From positions 186,001 to 250,000 of the forward strand of contig NZ_JADHZD010000002.1 in the NCBI RefSeq assembly GCF_020102855.1: 64,000 bases of DNA. The letters are read 5' to 3'. Below, one piece after another: positions 1 through 9,647 of this stretch (the stretch's first letter is position 1; the number at the start of each line of letters is the position of its first letter). The notes under the pieces were generated by a model. It had not been told where the DNA came from. It saw only the letters and a program-made list of their open reading frames with translations, and made no database searches. The position numbers were made by a program, and so were the translations under genes. The DNA comes from Nocardioides lacusdianchii. GTDB taxonomy: Bacteria > Actinomycetota > Actinomycetes > Propionibacteriales > Nocardioidaceae.

Positions 1-1
1 G

Positions 2-439
2 CCCTTGCCGGGCGGGTGGCTCGTCCGTCTCGGCGCCGAGGTGGCGGCGGCGACCGACCTGGTGCTCGACCTGCGCGAGCGACCGGTGCTGCGGGTCCGC
101 ACGCCCAGCCACGCCTGGGAGCACCGGCCCAGCCCCAGGCATGCGGAGATCCTGCTGGCGCTCATCGGCGCCCGCGAGGGGCGAACGGCGGCCGAGCTCG
201 CGGACGACCTGTTCGCCGACCCGACGCGCGTGGTGACGGTGCGCGCGGAGATGTCACGCTTGCGTCGCACCCTGGGGTCACTGCTGGAGGCGCAGCCCTA
301 CCGCATCGCGCCTGCGGTCCTGGCCAGCGTGCTGCTCCCCTCCGCTGGCGTGGCCATCGAGGGCTCCGGCGCCCCGGTCGTCTCGGCGATCCAGTCCACC
401 GGACGGCTCCGCGCCTCACGAGGCCGACGCGTTGGATAA
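2..439 (+). CDS. GAF/winged-helix regulator, C-terminal part (5' truncated by window)
   Basis: The reading frame is open from the window edge, so the true start lies outside. The visible 140-odd residues hold a winged-helix-like segment of the kind found at the C-terminus of actinobacterial GAF-domain regulators: SPRHAEILLALI, then a leucine/alanine-rich helix, then VTVRAEMSRLRRTLG, which looks like the recognition helix. The TAA stop at 437-439 also forms part of the -10-like hexamer of the next gene. Family knowledge suggests a DNA-binding sensor protein. Its effector is unknown because the GAF part is not visible. A link to the aldehyde dehydrogenase and GMC genes about 1.2 kb downstream is conceivable but is only inference. 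Confidence 0.65.
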   Translation, partial: PLPGGWLVRLGAEVAAATDLVLDLRERPVLRVRTPSHAWEHRPSPRHAEILLALIGAREGRTAAELADDLFADPTRVVTVRAEMSRLRRTLGSLLEAQPYRIAPAVLASVLLPSAGVAIEGSGAPVVSAIQSTGRLRASRGRRVG

Positions 440-442
440 TGT
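437..442 (+). promoter_or_regulatory. leaderless -10 element of the carbonic anhydrase gene
   Basis: TAATGT ends six bases before the GTG start at 449 and overlaps the stop codon of the preceding gene. No Shine-Dalgarno sequence is present, so transcription probably begins at the start codon. Confidence 0.5.
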
Positions 443-448
443 GCCTCC

Positions 449-943
449 GTGGACGACTTCGACGACCTGATGCAGGCGAACCGCGGTTTCGCGGACACCT
501 TCGACCTGGGCGGATTCGACGGCAAGGCGCACGCCGGCATCGCCCTCGTCACGTGCATGGACTCGCGCATCGACCCCCTGCGGATGCTCGGGCTCAAGCA
601 CGGCGACGCCAAGATCTTCCGCAACCCGGGCGGCCGGGTCACGCCCCAGGCGCTCGAGGCCCTGGTCCTCGGCGTGCACCTGCTCAACGTGCAGCGGATC
701 CTCGTCGTGCCGCACACCCGCTGCGCGATGGCGTCGGCCTCCGAGGCTGAGCTGCGGGTGCGCGTCGGCGAGTCCGCCGGCGTCGACGCCAGCTGGCAGA
801 CCTTCGGTGTGGTCGCCGACCAGCTCGAGCAGCTGCGCGAGGACGTCGTCAAGGTCCGCACGCACCCCCTCATCGGCGAGCGCGCGGCAGTCGGCGGCTT
901 CCTCTACGACGTCGACACCGGCCTGCTGACCCAGCACGCCTGA
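449..943 (+). CDS. beta-carbonic anhydrase
   Basis: This 164-residue protein should interconvert CO2 and bicarbonate in the cytoplasm. The zinc and catalytic signature CMDSR is present at about residues 36-40 (Cys ligand and the Asp-Arg dyad). The second metal-binding segment HTRC follows at about residues 89-92, and the conserved RNPGGR loop at about 58-63 supports the fold. The length is typical of short actinobacterial beta-class enzymes. The GTG start is chosen because the protein begins directly before the conserved N-terminal helix and because a TANNNT element lies six bases upstream. The gene stands alone and ends before paired hairpins at 965-1030. Confidence 0.92.
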   Translation: MDDFDDLMQANRGFADTFDLGGFDGKAHAGIALVTCMDSRIDPLRMLGLKHGDAKIFRNPGGRVTPQALEALVLGVHLLNVQRILVVPHTRCAMASASEAELRVRVGESAGVDASWQTFGVVADQLEQLREDVVKVRTHPLIGERAAVGGFLYDVDTGLLTQHA

Positions 944-964
944 GCCCCCGCCGGGCATCGGTGA

Positions 965-1041
965 GGGATCCCCGGCTGACCGGGGATCCCCGAACTTGTC
1001 GGCCCTTGCACGGCCTGACAAGTTCAGGGAGAGCCTGACAA
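965..1041. repeat. two adjacent, partly competing hairpins between convergent genes
   Basis: Hairpin 1 has perfect 11-base arms at 965-975 and 980-990 with a CTGA loop. Hairpin 2 has arms GAACTTGTC (992-1000) and GACAAGTTC (1017-1025), an inner GGCC/GGCC pairing, and an outer TCCC/GGGA pairing that borrows bases from hairpin 1, so the two folds compete. GCCTGACAA then recurs at 1014-1022 and 1033-1041. It lies between convergent genes and probably acts as a bidirectional terminator, or it may be a dispersed repeat. Confidence 0.6.
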
Positions 1042-1059
1042 CCCACGCGGCGGCGCCGC

Positions 1060-1260
1060 TCACTCGGGCGCAGAGCCGCCGTACGTCGCTTGGTGCCGCC
1101 GGATGGTCTCGGAGATCTCGGCGCGCTTGCGGTCGCCCTGACGGATCCGCTGGGCGTCCTCCATCCCGTGTCGGACCGCCAGCCGGATCACCCAGTAGAG
1201 GACGAGCAGCGCCGGCCCCCACACGATGGAGGTCAGGAGGATCTGAGCGACGAGGTCCAT
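1060..1260 (-). CDS. small single-pass membrane protein, unknown function
   Basis: This gene encodes 66 residues. A hydrophobic segment spans about residues 4-26, followed by a basic, helical, cytoplasmic-looking tail (RKRAEISETIRRHQ). No family is recognised with confidence. The case for a real gene is that TAGTGT lies six bases before the ATG, the same leaderless arrangement seen at many genes in this window, and that its 3' end faces the hairpins at 965-1041. It is divergent from the DUF4242 gene, with about 130 bases between the starts. Function is unknown. Confidence 0.55.
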   Translation of the reverse strand: MDLVAQILLTSIVWGPALLVLYWVIRLAVRHGMEDAQRIRQGDRKRAEISETIRRHQATYGGSAPE

Positions 1261-1266
1261 GACGGG

Positions 1267-1272
1267 ACACTA
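1267..1272 (-). promoter_or_regulatory. leaderless -10 element of the 66-residue membrane protein gene
   Basis: On the minus strand TAGTGT ends six bases before the ATG at 1260. It is inferred from the recurrent TANNNT spacing in the window. Confidence 0.4.
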
Positions 1273-1391
1273 GCGAATCCGCTTCCCGATGGTGTCAGGA
1301 CCGACCGCGTCGGCAGGTCCAGACCGGGCTGTCGGCCGGGCCCGAACCGAGAGCAGACTGCTGTCGTCCACAACCGGAAGGAGGTGGCGAG

Positions 1392-1643
1392 ATGCCCTTG
1401 TTCATGGACGTCCACCACATGGAGGGCGGGGTCGCGGTCGGTGACGTCGCCCAGGCGCACATGGCCGACCTGCAGGAGCAGTCCCAGCACGGCGTGACCT
1501 ACCTGAAGTACTGGGTCAACGAGGCCGAGGGCAAGATCTTCTGCCTCGTCGACGCGCCCGACGCGGAGTCGGCCAACACCGTGCACCGCGAGGCGCACGG
1601 CCTGGTCGCCGACGAGATCTACGAGGTCAGCGAGGGGTCCTGA
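1392..1643 (+). CDS. DUF4242 (SCO4226-like) small protein
   Basis: This 83-residue protein has the compact alpha/beta pattern of the DUF4242 family: MPLFMDVHHMEG at the N-terminus, a central helix with AHMADLQEQ, and YLKYWVNEAEGKIFCLVDAP followed by a helix ending REAHGLVADEIYEV. The family includes Streptomyces coelicolor SCO4226, described as a nickel-binding protein, so metal binding is possible here. The individual ligands cannot be assigned from sequence alone. A strong ribosome-binding site (GAAGGAGG) lies about six bases before the ATG. The gene converges on the aldehyde dehydrogenase gene with a gap of only 18 bases. Confidence 0.8.
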   Translation: MPLFMDVHHMEGGVAVGDVAQAHMADLQEQSQHGVTYLKYWVNEAEGKIFCLVDAPDAESANTVHREAHGLVADEIYEVSEGS

Positions 1644-1661
1644 CCCGCTGCGACGGGCGGC

Positions 1662-3182
1662 CTACCTGAGCGTCTGCTTCCCACCGTGCAGCAGCGTGAT
1701 GAGCTGGGCGACCTTGCCGTCGGTCGCCGCGTCGCGGGCGAAGGACGTCAGGTTCATCACCGGAGCGAACTTCTGCCGCGTCACGGCCTTGGCGTAGGTG
1801 AACTCCCGCAGGCCGTCGGGGCCGTGGATCCGGCCGAAGCCCGACTGGCCGACCCCGCCGAACGGCAGCCCCGGCACGGCCGCGAAGGCGATGACGGAGT
1901 TCACCGAGGTCATGCCCGAGCGGATGCGGTGGGCGATCGACAGGCCGTTGCTCTTCGAGAAGACCGCCCCGGCCAGGCCGTACTGGGTGGCGTTGGTGAG
2001 GCGTACGGCCTCGTCCATGCTCTTCACCGGGTTGATGGCCAGCGTCGGGCCGAAGGTCTCCTCGGTGATCTCCGTGGAGTCCTCGGGCACGTGGGTGAGG
2101 ATCGTGGGCTGCACGAAGCGCTCCCCCACCGCGTCGGGACCGCCGAGGACGACGCGGGCACCGCGGGCGACCGCGTCCTCGATGTGGCTCCTGATCACGC
2201 CCAGCTGGGACGGCATGGTGATCGGGCCGATCTTCGCCCCCGCGTCGGCACCCGCGCGGAGCCCGTCGGCCTGCGCGAGGATCTCGGCCAGGAAGGCGTC
2301 GAAGACCTTCTCGTGGACGTAGACCCGCTCGGTGCCGATGCAGGTCTGGCCGGCGTTGGACATCCCGCCCCACAGTGCCGCCTCGGCGGCCTTGGGCAGG
2401 TCGGCGTCCTCGTCGACGATCAGCGAGTCCTTGCCGCCGGCCTCGATGACGACCGGGGTGAGGTTCTCCGCGCAGGCCGCCATCACCTTCTTGCCCGTGC
2501 GGCCGGAGCCGGTGAAGGCGAGCTTGTCGATCCGCGCACGGCACAGCGCGTTGCCGGTGTCGCCGAGTCCGGTCACCACCTGCAGCACGTCGCGACCGTG
2601 CACGACCTCGCGGAAGCTGTCGGCGAGCCACTGGCCGACGCCGGGCGTGAACTCACTGGGCTTGAAGACGACCGAGTTGCCCGCCGCGAGCGCGTAGGCG
2701 ATCGAGCCCATCGGCGTGAAGACCGGGTAGTTCCACGGCCCGATGACGCCGATCACGCCGAGCGGGTGGTAGGCGACGGTGGCGGCCTGGTTGGCCATCA
2801 GCAGGCCGGAGGAGACCTTGCGCGCCCCCAGCACCTTCTTGGCGTTCTTCGCCGCCCACGCGATGTGGTCGATGGCGAGCACGATCTCGAGCTGGGCGTC
2901 GCCGTGGGGCTTGCCGGTCTCGCGGTGGACAAGGTCAGCGAGCTGGGCGATGCGCCGGGTCATCACGCTGCGCCACGTCAGCAGGTGGTCGGCACGCTCG
3001 TCGAAGGAGAGGTTGCCCCACCAGTCGACGGCGTCGCGGGCGCGCGCCACCGCCGCGTCGACCTCGTCACGCCCCATCACCGGGTGCGTGCCGACGAGGT
3101 CGCCGTTGGCCGGGTCGAGCGAGTCGAACGTCTCGGACGCGGTGACCGGAGCGGGGGCGGACGGCTCGAGCGTGGTGCTCAT
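1662..3182 (-). CDS. aldehyde dehydrogenase family protein (succinate-semialdehyde-type)
   Basis: This 506-residue NAD(P)-dependent enzyme should oxidise an aldehyde to the carboxylate. Family landmarks are in order: IGPWNYP near residue 146 with the catalytic Asn, KPSEFTPG in the cofactor site, FTGSGRTGK, the general base in VIEAGGKD, the nucleophilic Cys in NAGQTC, and EETFGP. The length is normal. It lies 61 bases downstream of the GMC oxidoreductase on the same strand, so the two probably form an operon in which an alcohol is oxidised to an aldehyde and then to an acid. GGGGA lies about six bases before the ATG. Resemblance to actinobacterial succinate-semialdehyde dehydrogenases is noted, but the true substrate is not determined. 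Confidence 0.9.
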   Translation of the reverse strand: MSTTLEPSAPAPVTASETFDSLDPANGDLVGTHPVMGRDEVDAAVARARDAVDWWGNLSFDERADHLLTWRSVMTRRIAQLADLVHRETGKPHGDAQLEIVLAIDHIAWAAKNAKKVLGARKVSSGLLMANQAATVAYHPLGVIGVIGPWNYPVFTPMGSIAYALAAGNSVVFKPSEFTPGVGQWLADSFREVVHGRDVLQVVTGLGDTGNALCRARIDKLAFTGSGRTGKKVMAACAENLTPVVIEAGGKDSLIVDEDADLPKAAEAALWGGMSNAGQTCIGTERVYVHEKVFDAFLAEILAQADGLRAGADAGAKIGPITMPSQLGVIRSHIEDAVARGARVVLGGPDAVGERFVQPTILTHVPEDSTEITEETFGPTLAINPVKSMDEAVRLTNATQYGLAGAVFSKSNGLSIAHRIRSGMTSVNSVIAFAAVPGLPFGGVGQSGFGRIHGPDGLREFTYAKAVTRQKFAPVMNLTSFARDAATDGKVAQLITLLHGGKQTLR

Positions 3183-3243
3183 CGGGGTCCCCGCGGCGCT
3201 TGCTCGGAGGAGCGGAGCGGAGGAGAGGAACGTCGTGGGGTGA

Positions 3244-4827
3244 TCATCGGGACTCCTTGATGAGGTCGGCGCACTTCTCGCCGATCATGATGGTGGGGGC
3301 ATTGGTGTTGCCGCGCGGGACGCGTGGCATGACGGAGGCGTCGGCGACCCGGAGGCCCTCGACACCGTGGACCCGGAGCTGCGGGTCCACGACGCTGCCC
3401 TCGACCGTGCCCATCGCGCAGGTCGCGACGGGGTGGTAGAGCGTCTGGCCGAGCCGGCCGATCCCCTCGATGATCTCGTCGTCGCTCGGGTCGGCCGAGG
3501 CGGGGATCCACGGCTCGTCGACGTAGGTCGCGATGGGCCCCTGGCGCAGGATCTCAAGCGCGGTGCGGAAGCCGCCGATCATGGCCTCGAGGTCGGCGCG
3601 GTCGTCGAAGTAGCCCGGGTCGATCTCGGGGTGCCAGGTCGGGTCGGCGGAGCGCAGCTTCACGTGGCCCGAGCTCTGCACGTTGACCAGCGTGACGGCC
3701 GTGGTCAGCGCGCGGCGTACGGGCTCGTGCATGCCGTTGTCGTAGAACCCCGTCGGCGCGACGTGGAGCTGGACGTCCGGCAGGTCGAGGTCGTCGCGCG
3801 AGGCGTAGAAAGCGCCCGCCTCGCCGACGTTGGAGCTCAACGGGCCCTTGCCGGTCGCCTTCCACTTCAGCAGGTTGCCGACACCGAGCATCTCAGCGAT
3901 GTCCGTGGTGTCCCGGGTGTAGGTCAGGATCCCCGCAGCCGGGTGGTCCTGGAGCTTCTGGCCGACTCCGGACGACTCGACCGCGACGTCGATGCCCACG
4001 TCGCGCAGGTGCGCGCCGGGGCCGATACCGGACAGCATCAGCAGCTGCGGACTGTTGATCGCGCCGCCGCTGAGCACGACCTCGGCCTCGACCCGGGCGA
4101 CGTGCTCCTCGCCGCCGCGGGTGTACGCCACTCCCACGGCGCGGGTGCCCTCGAGCAGGATCCGGGTCACGAAGGACTCGGTGCGGACGGTGAGGTTGGG
4201 GCGCTTGTCGGCGGGGTGGATGTAGGCGTCGGCCACGGACCACCGTCGCCCCTTCCTGCACGTCACCTGGTAGAGGCCGACACCCTCCTGCTCGGCGCCG
4301 TTGAAGTCGTCGTTGCGCTTCAGTCCGGCCGCCACACCGGCCTCGACGAACGCCGTGCTCAGCTCGTGGTCGTAGGTGCGGTCCTCGACGTGGAGGGGGC
4401 CGTCGGTGCCGTGGAAGCGGCCACCGAGGCGGGTGTTGCCCTCGGACTTCTTGAAGTAGGGCAGCACGTCCTCGAAGCCCCACCCCGTGGCGCCGTAGGC
4501 GTCGCGCCACTCGTCGTAGTCGGCGTGGTTGCCGCGGATGTAGATCATCGCGTTCATCGACGAGCACCCGCCGAGGGCCTTCATGCGCGGCCAGTAGGCC
4601 CGGCGCCCGTCGAGGTGCTTCTGGGGGGTGGTCTCGTAGTTCCAGTCCCACTTGGTCTTGAACAGCATCGAGAACGCGAGCGGGATGTGGATGTTGTCGT
4701 CGTCGTCGGCCGGACCCGCCTCCAGCAGCAGCACCCGGACGTCCGGGTCCTCGGTGAGCCGGGCGGCGACGACACCGCCGGCGCTGCCCGATCCGATGAC
4801 GACGTAGTCGAACTTCTCGTCGGGCAT
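3244..4827 (-). CDS. GMC family FAD-dependent oxidoreductase
   Basis: This 527-residue flavoprotein should oxidise an alcohol. The FAD-binding beta-alpha-beta motif [13 protein letters not shown] starts at about residue 13 and is followed by LLLEAG. The first GMC signature appears as [20 protein letters not shown], and the second as [15 protein letters not shown]. The C-terminal HPVATCAMG segment contains the active-site His, and [13 protein letters not shown] closes the FAD domain. The start at 4827 is preferred over one 12 codons upstream because AGGGAG lies five bases before it and the protein then begins right at the FAD motif. It precedes the aldehyde dehydrogenase in an apparent two-gene operon. 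Choline dehydrogenase-like enzymes are the closest well-known relatives; the substrate is unknown. Confidence 0.9.
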   Translation of the reverse strand: MPDEKFDYVVIGSGSAGGVVAARLTEDPDVRVLLLEAGPADDDDNIHIPLAFSMLFKTKWDWNYETTPQKHLDGRRAYWPRMKALGGCSSMNAMIYIRGNHADYDEWRDAYGATGWGFEDVLPYFKKSEGNTRLGGRFHGTDGPLHVEDRTYDHELSTAFVEAGVAAGLKRNDDFNGAEQEGVGLYQVTCRKGRRWSVADAYIHPADKRPNLTVRTESFVTRILLEGTRAVGVAYTRGGEEHVARVEAEVVLSGGAINSPQLLMLSGIGPGAHLRDVGIDVAVESSGVGQKLQDHPAAGILTYTRDTTDIAEMLGVGNLLKWKATGKGPLSSNVGEAGAFYASRDDLDLPDVQLHVAPTGFYDNGMHEPVRRALTTAVTLVNVQSSGHVKLRSADPTWHPEIDPGYFDDRADLEAMIGGFRTALEILRQGPIATYVDEPWIPASADPSDDEIIEGIGRLGQTLYHPVATCAMGTVEGSVVDPQLRVHGVEGLRVADASVMPRVPRGNTNAPTIMIGEKCADLIKESR

Positions 4828-4907
4828 GTGCTCCCTCTCGACCTGCTGTGACGCGGGCCACAAACCTACTCAGAGGTAGATCGCGACACAACCGCTGTCA
4901 GCGTCGG

Positions 4908-5013
4908 GACGCGTCAAACGTGCGTGGTCGCAAGGCGGAGGAGGCAGCGCGATCTTGGAGCGAAGCGATCGCGCAACGACGACAACGCAGCGAACGCGTG
5001 CGTTTCACGCGTC
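4908..5013. repeat. nested inverted-repeat element abutting the parE stop codon
   Basis: The outer arms at 4908-4920 and 5001-5013 match at 12 of 13 positions (GACGCGTCAAACG against its complement with one change). The inner arms GCGCGATC (4947-4954) and GATCGCGC (4967-4974) are perfect. The right outer arm ends at the base next to the parE stop codon (5014-5016). It may be a terminator for parE or a REP/MITE-like insertion. No transposase is present. Confidence 0.55.
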
Positions 5014-7125
<2,112 letters not shown>

Positions 7126-7281
7126 GCCGAGACTACCCGCGACACGCCGTGGCCCGGCGGAGGCACGCCTGCCCCGGCGAGGGCTCCGGCAGGGCTAGCG
7201 TGGGCGACCTCACCAGGTTTCACTTCGGCAACGGCTCGTCCACGGATGGGGACAACGCCCACGGCGGAGGGTGTGACGTGA

Positions 7282-7310
7282 TTGACTGAAAGCCGTTCTC
7301 GATCTACACC
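7282..7310 (+). promoter_or_regulatory. housekeeping-type promoter before the DUF7455 gene
   Basis: TTGACT (7282-7287) and TACACC (7305-7310) are separated by 17 bases, a good sigma-70-type spacing. Transcription would start near 7317, upstream of a second, ECF-type promoter. Confidence 0.5.
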
Positions 7311-7316
7311 GCCGGC

Positions 7317-7344
7317 GGGAATCTTTGTCCCACTGGCTACGTTG
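7317..7344 (+). promoter_or_regulatory. SigR/SigH-type ECF promoter before the DUF7455 gene
   Basis: GGGAAT (7317-7322), 18 bases, then GTTG (7341-7344). This matches the known GGAAT-N18-GTT consensus of thiol-stress ECF sigma factors. It ends 34 bases before the GTG start at 7379. The controlling sigma factor is not encoded in this window. Confidence 0.6.
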
Positions 7345-7378
7345 GGCCAGACACCGATGAACAAGAAATGAGGCTGAC

Positions 7379-7603
7379 GTGACCACTGCCACCGCACCCA
7401 CCCAGGCCGTCCTGACGGCCGGTGACCGCTGCGACCGCTGCGGCGCCCAGGCCTACCTCCGCGTGGAGCTCCAGTCCGGAGGTGAGCTGCTCTTCTGCGC
7501 CCACCACGCCCGGGAGCACGGCGAGAAGCTCCGTGAGGTCGCCGCCACCGTGCACGACGAGACGCACAAGCTCGGCACGCCGGCTGCGAACCCGGAGGCC
7601 TGA
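7379..7603 (+). CDS. DUF7455 small zinc-ribbon-like protein
   Basis: This 74-residue actinobacterial protein of unknown function has a CDRCGAQA motif (Cys about 18 and 21) and a later Cys-His pair in FCAHHAREHG. Together these resemble a small zinc-binding knuckle. The family commonly occurs near the principal sigma factor and the ParE-type topoisomerase, as here. The GTG start is chosen because a TGAGG-containing ribosome-binding site precedes it and the threonine/alanine leader is short. The upstream region carries a sigma-70-like promoter (7282-7310) and a perfect SigR-type promoter (7317-7344), which suggests induction by thiol-oxidative stress. A strong terminator hairpin follows at 7632-7665. 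Confidence 0.85.
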   Translation: MTTATAPTQAVLTAGDRCDRCGAQAYLRVELQSGGELLFCAHHAREHGEKLREVAATVHDETHKLGTPAANPEA

Positions 7604-7631
7604 CCCGCACCCGACCACCCACCGACTTCCC

Positions 7632-7665
7632 GAACGGCCCCGGACTCAGCTCTCCGGGGCCGTTC
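7632..7665 (+). terminator. strong intrinsic-type hairpin after the DUF7455 gene
   Basis: Perfect 13-base arms at 7632-7644 and 7653-7665 surround an 8-base loop. There is no clear U-tract, as is common in high-G+C actinobacteria. Confidence 0.75.
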
Positions 7666-7714
7666 TGCGTCCCGGGGCGGGCCCGACCGGATGGACGTCT
7701 GGGAGGCTACGCAC

Positions 7715-8191
7715 GTGAGCGCCACCGAGATCCTCCTCGCCCTCGTCATCGCCGTCGGCGTCGTGGGCGTGATCGTCCCCGTCCTGCCCGGCACCGTCCT
7801 CGTGCTGGGGGCGGTCCTCGTGTGGGCCCTCGACGTCGGCACCGCGACCGCATGGGCGGTCTTTGCCGTGAGCGCCACGTTCCTCGTCGTGGGCGCGGTC
7901 GTGAAGTATCTCGTCCCCGGCCGGCAGCTCAAGGCGTCCGGGGTGCCCAACCGGACCCTGCTCGCCGGAGCCCTGCTGGGCTTCGTCGGCTTCTTCGTGA
8001 TCCCGGTCGTCGGGCTCTTCGTCGGCTTCGTGCTCGGCGTCTACCTCGCCGAGCGCGCCCGGGTCGGCGGCGCGGTCGCGTGGCCCTCCACCAAGCACGC
8101 GCTCCGGGCGGTCGGCGTGTCGATCCTCATCGAGCTCGTGGCGGCCGCCCTGGCGGCCGCGACGTGGGTCGTCGGCGTGGTGGTCACCTGA
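7715..8191 (+). CDS. DUF456 integral membrane protein
   Basis: This 158-residue, very hydrophobic protein has about four to five membrane segments, beginning ILLALVIAVGVVGVIVPVLPG. The GxxVPxLPG motif and the later GFFVIPVVGLFVGFVLGVYLAE segment are typical of DUF456. Biochemical function is unknown. GTG at 7715 is preferred over ATG at 7691 because GGGAGG lies eight bases before it. Its stop (TGA, 8189-8191) overlaps the ATG of the following transporter gene by one base, indicating translational coupling. Confidence 0.8.
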   Translation: MSATEILLALVIAVGVVGVIVPVLPGTVLVLGAVLVWALDVGTATAWAVFAVSATFLVVGAVVKYLVPGRQLKASGVPNRTLLAGALLGFVGFFVIPVVGLFVGFVLGVYLAERARVGGAVAWPSTKHALRAVGVSILIELVAAALAAATWVVGVVVT

Positions 8192-9015
8192 TGGCGGTGC
8201 TGTTGTCGCTCGCGGCGGCGCTGGCCTACGGCCTCTCCGACTTCGTCGGCGGCATCGCGTCGAGGCGTACGTCGGCGTGGCCGGTGGCGTTCGTCGGCAC
8301 GGTGGCGGCCCTGGCGGGCGCAGTCGTCCTGGTGCTGGTGACGCCCGGCTCGCCGACCACCGCGCACCTCTGGTGGGGAGCACTGGCGGGCGTCGGCTCC
8401 GGCGCTGGCGGCGCCTTCCTCTACCGCGGGCTGGCCGCCGGCCGGATGGGCGTCGTCGCGCCGATCTCCGCCGTCGGCGCCGCGCTGCTGCCGGTCTGCG
8501 TCGGGGTCGCGACCGGTGAGCGCCCGGCCCTGCTCGTGTGGCTGGGCATCGCCGCGGCCGTCCCGGGGATCTGGCTGGTGAGTCGCGAGCCGGGTGCCGG
8601 CGACCTCGCTGCCGGGATCCTCGACGGCGTCCTCGCGGGCCTCGGCTTCGGGCTGCTCTTCGCCGCGATGGGCCAGGTCCCGGAGGAGGCCGGCTTCGCG
8701 CCCCTGGCCGTGGCGCAGGCCGTGGCCGTGGTCGGCGTGGCGCTCACCGCCACGAGCCTGGGCGGACGCTGGGTGCCGTGGCACCGGTCGCAGGTCTGGG
8801 GCGCCGTGGCCGGCCTGCTGGCCTCCGCGGCCGCGGTCGCCTTCCTGCTCGCGACCCAGACCGGGCTGCTCACCGTCGCCTCGGTGGTGACCTCGCTGTA
8901 TCCCGCGATCACCATCGCCCTCGCCGCCGTGGTCCTGCGCGAGCGCATCCACGGCCCCCAGGGCCTCGGGCTGCTGCTGTGCGGCGTCGCTGTCGGTCTC
9001 GTCGCCGCCGGCTGA
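8191..9015 (+). CDS. DMT superfamily (EamA) transporter
   Basis: This 274-residue protein has roughly ten membrane segments arranged as two EamA repeats. Repeat 1 begins VLLSLAAALAYGLSDFVGG and repeat 2 begins ILDGVLAGLGFGLLFAAMG. The second repeat ends with the characteristic SLYPAITIALAAVVLRERIHG segment, a hallmark of drug/metabolite transporters. It probably exports a small metabolite; the substrate cannot be read from sequence. The ATG shares its A with the TGA stop of the DUF456 gene, so the two are co-translated. It converges on the secreted protein gene with a six-base gap. Confidence 0.88.
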   Translation: MAVLLSLAAALAYGLSDFVGGIASRRTSAWPVAFVGTVAALAGAVVLVLVTPGSPTTAHLWWGALAGVGSGAGGAFLYRGLAAGRMGVVAPISAVGAALLPVCVGVATGERPALLVWLGIAAAVPGIWLVSREPGAGDLAAGILDGVLAGLGFGLLFAAMGQVPEEAGFAPLAVAQAVAVVGVALTATSLGGRWVPWHRSQVWGAVAGLLASAAAVAFLLATQTGLLTVASVVTSLYPAITIALAAVVLRERIHGPQGLGLLLCGVAVGLVAAG

Positions 9016-9021
9016 CCGCGG

Positions 9022-9567
9022 TCAGGCCCCCAGGCCGGACTCGATCGGCAGGCTCCACCGACGGCGCTCCGGCGACCAGTCGACGACCCGGGTCGAGCCG
9101 TCCGTCGGGTCGGCCATCTTCACCGACACCCTGACGGTGGCCGGGGTCTCGAGGCACGCGCGGTCGATCCGCACCCGCACCGAGTTCTTGATGCCCCAAC
9201 TGTACTTCGCGTCGTAGTCGCACTCGACCCGCTCGTCGGTGCCGCGCCACCCCTTCGCGGTGGTGAGCACGTAGTCGGTGCCGTCGTTCAACCCGCTGCT
9301 GAGGACGTACTCGGCCCCCTTCTCGCCACGATCGGTGTCGATGAAGACCGACAACCCCGCGGCACTCGAGCGCGTCAGGTCCTGGAAGCGCACCTTCACC
9401 ACGACGTTGCCGGCGCCGTGCTTGGCCCGCACCGCGCGGACGTCGGTGAGCGAGCCGCTCGCGTCGGCCGGGTCGGACGTGCTGTAGAACTCCGCGTGCG
9501 CCGGCGCGGCCACGAGGCTCGCGAGGACGACGGCGGAGCAGGCGGTCAGGGCGGTCCGAGGTCTCAT
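9022..9567 (-). CDS. secreted protein of unknown function
   Basis: This 181-residue protein starts with a clear signal peptide: MRPRTALTACSAVVLASLVA, then APAHA just before the predicted cleavage site and the mature sequence EFYSTSD. The mature part is beta-rich and includes VSVFIDTDRG-like and VLTTAKGWRGTDERVECDYD segments. It has two cysteines that could form a disulfide. No domain is recognised with confidence. The start at 9567 is chosen over one 12 codons upstream because it places the signal peptide at the N-terminus and because a CACAGT hexamer lies six bases upstream. It is divergent from the CapA-like gene. Confidence 0.75.
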   Translation of the reverse strand: MRPRTALTACSAVVLASLVAAPAHAEFYSTSDPADASGSLTDVRAVRAKHGAGNVVVKVRFQDLTRSSAAGLSVFIDTDRGEKGAEYVLSSGLNDGTDYVLTTAKGWRGTDERVECDYDAKYSWGIKNSVRVRIDRACLETPATVRVSVKMADPTDGSTRVVDWSPERRRWSLPIESGLGA

Positions 9568-9635
9568 GGCCCCACTGTGGCACCACCACCATCCGCGCTC
9601 CACCTACCTGAGGGGGTGGATCGGCCTCCGGGTGG

Positions 9636-9641
9636 CACGAT
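9636..9641 (+). promoter_or_regulatory. leaderless -10-like element of the CapA-like gene
   Basis: CACGAT ends six bases before the ATG at 9648. The same hexamer and spacing occur before the phosphotransferase gene start at 32324. Confidence 0.3.
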
Positions 9642-9647
9642 GGCGCC

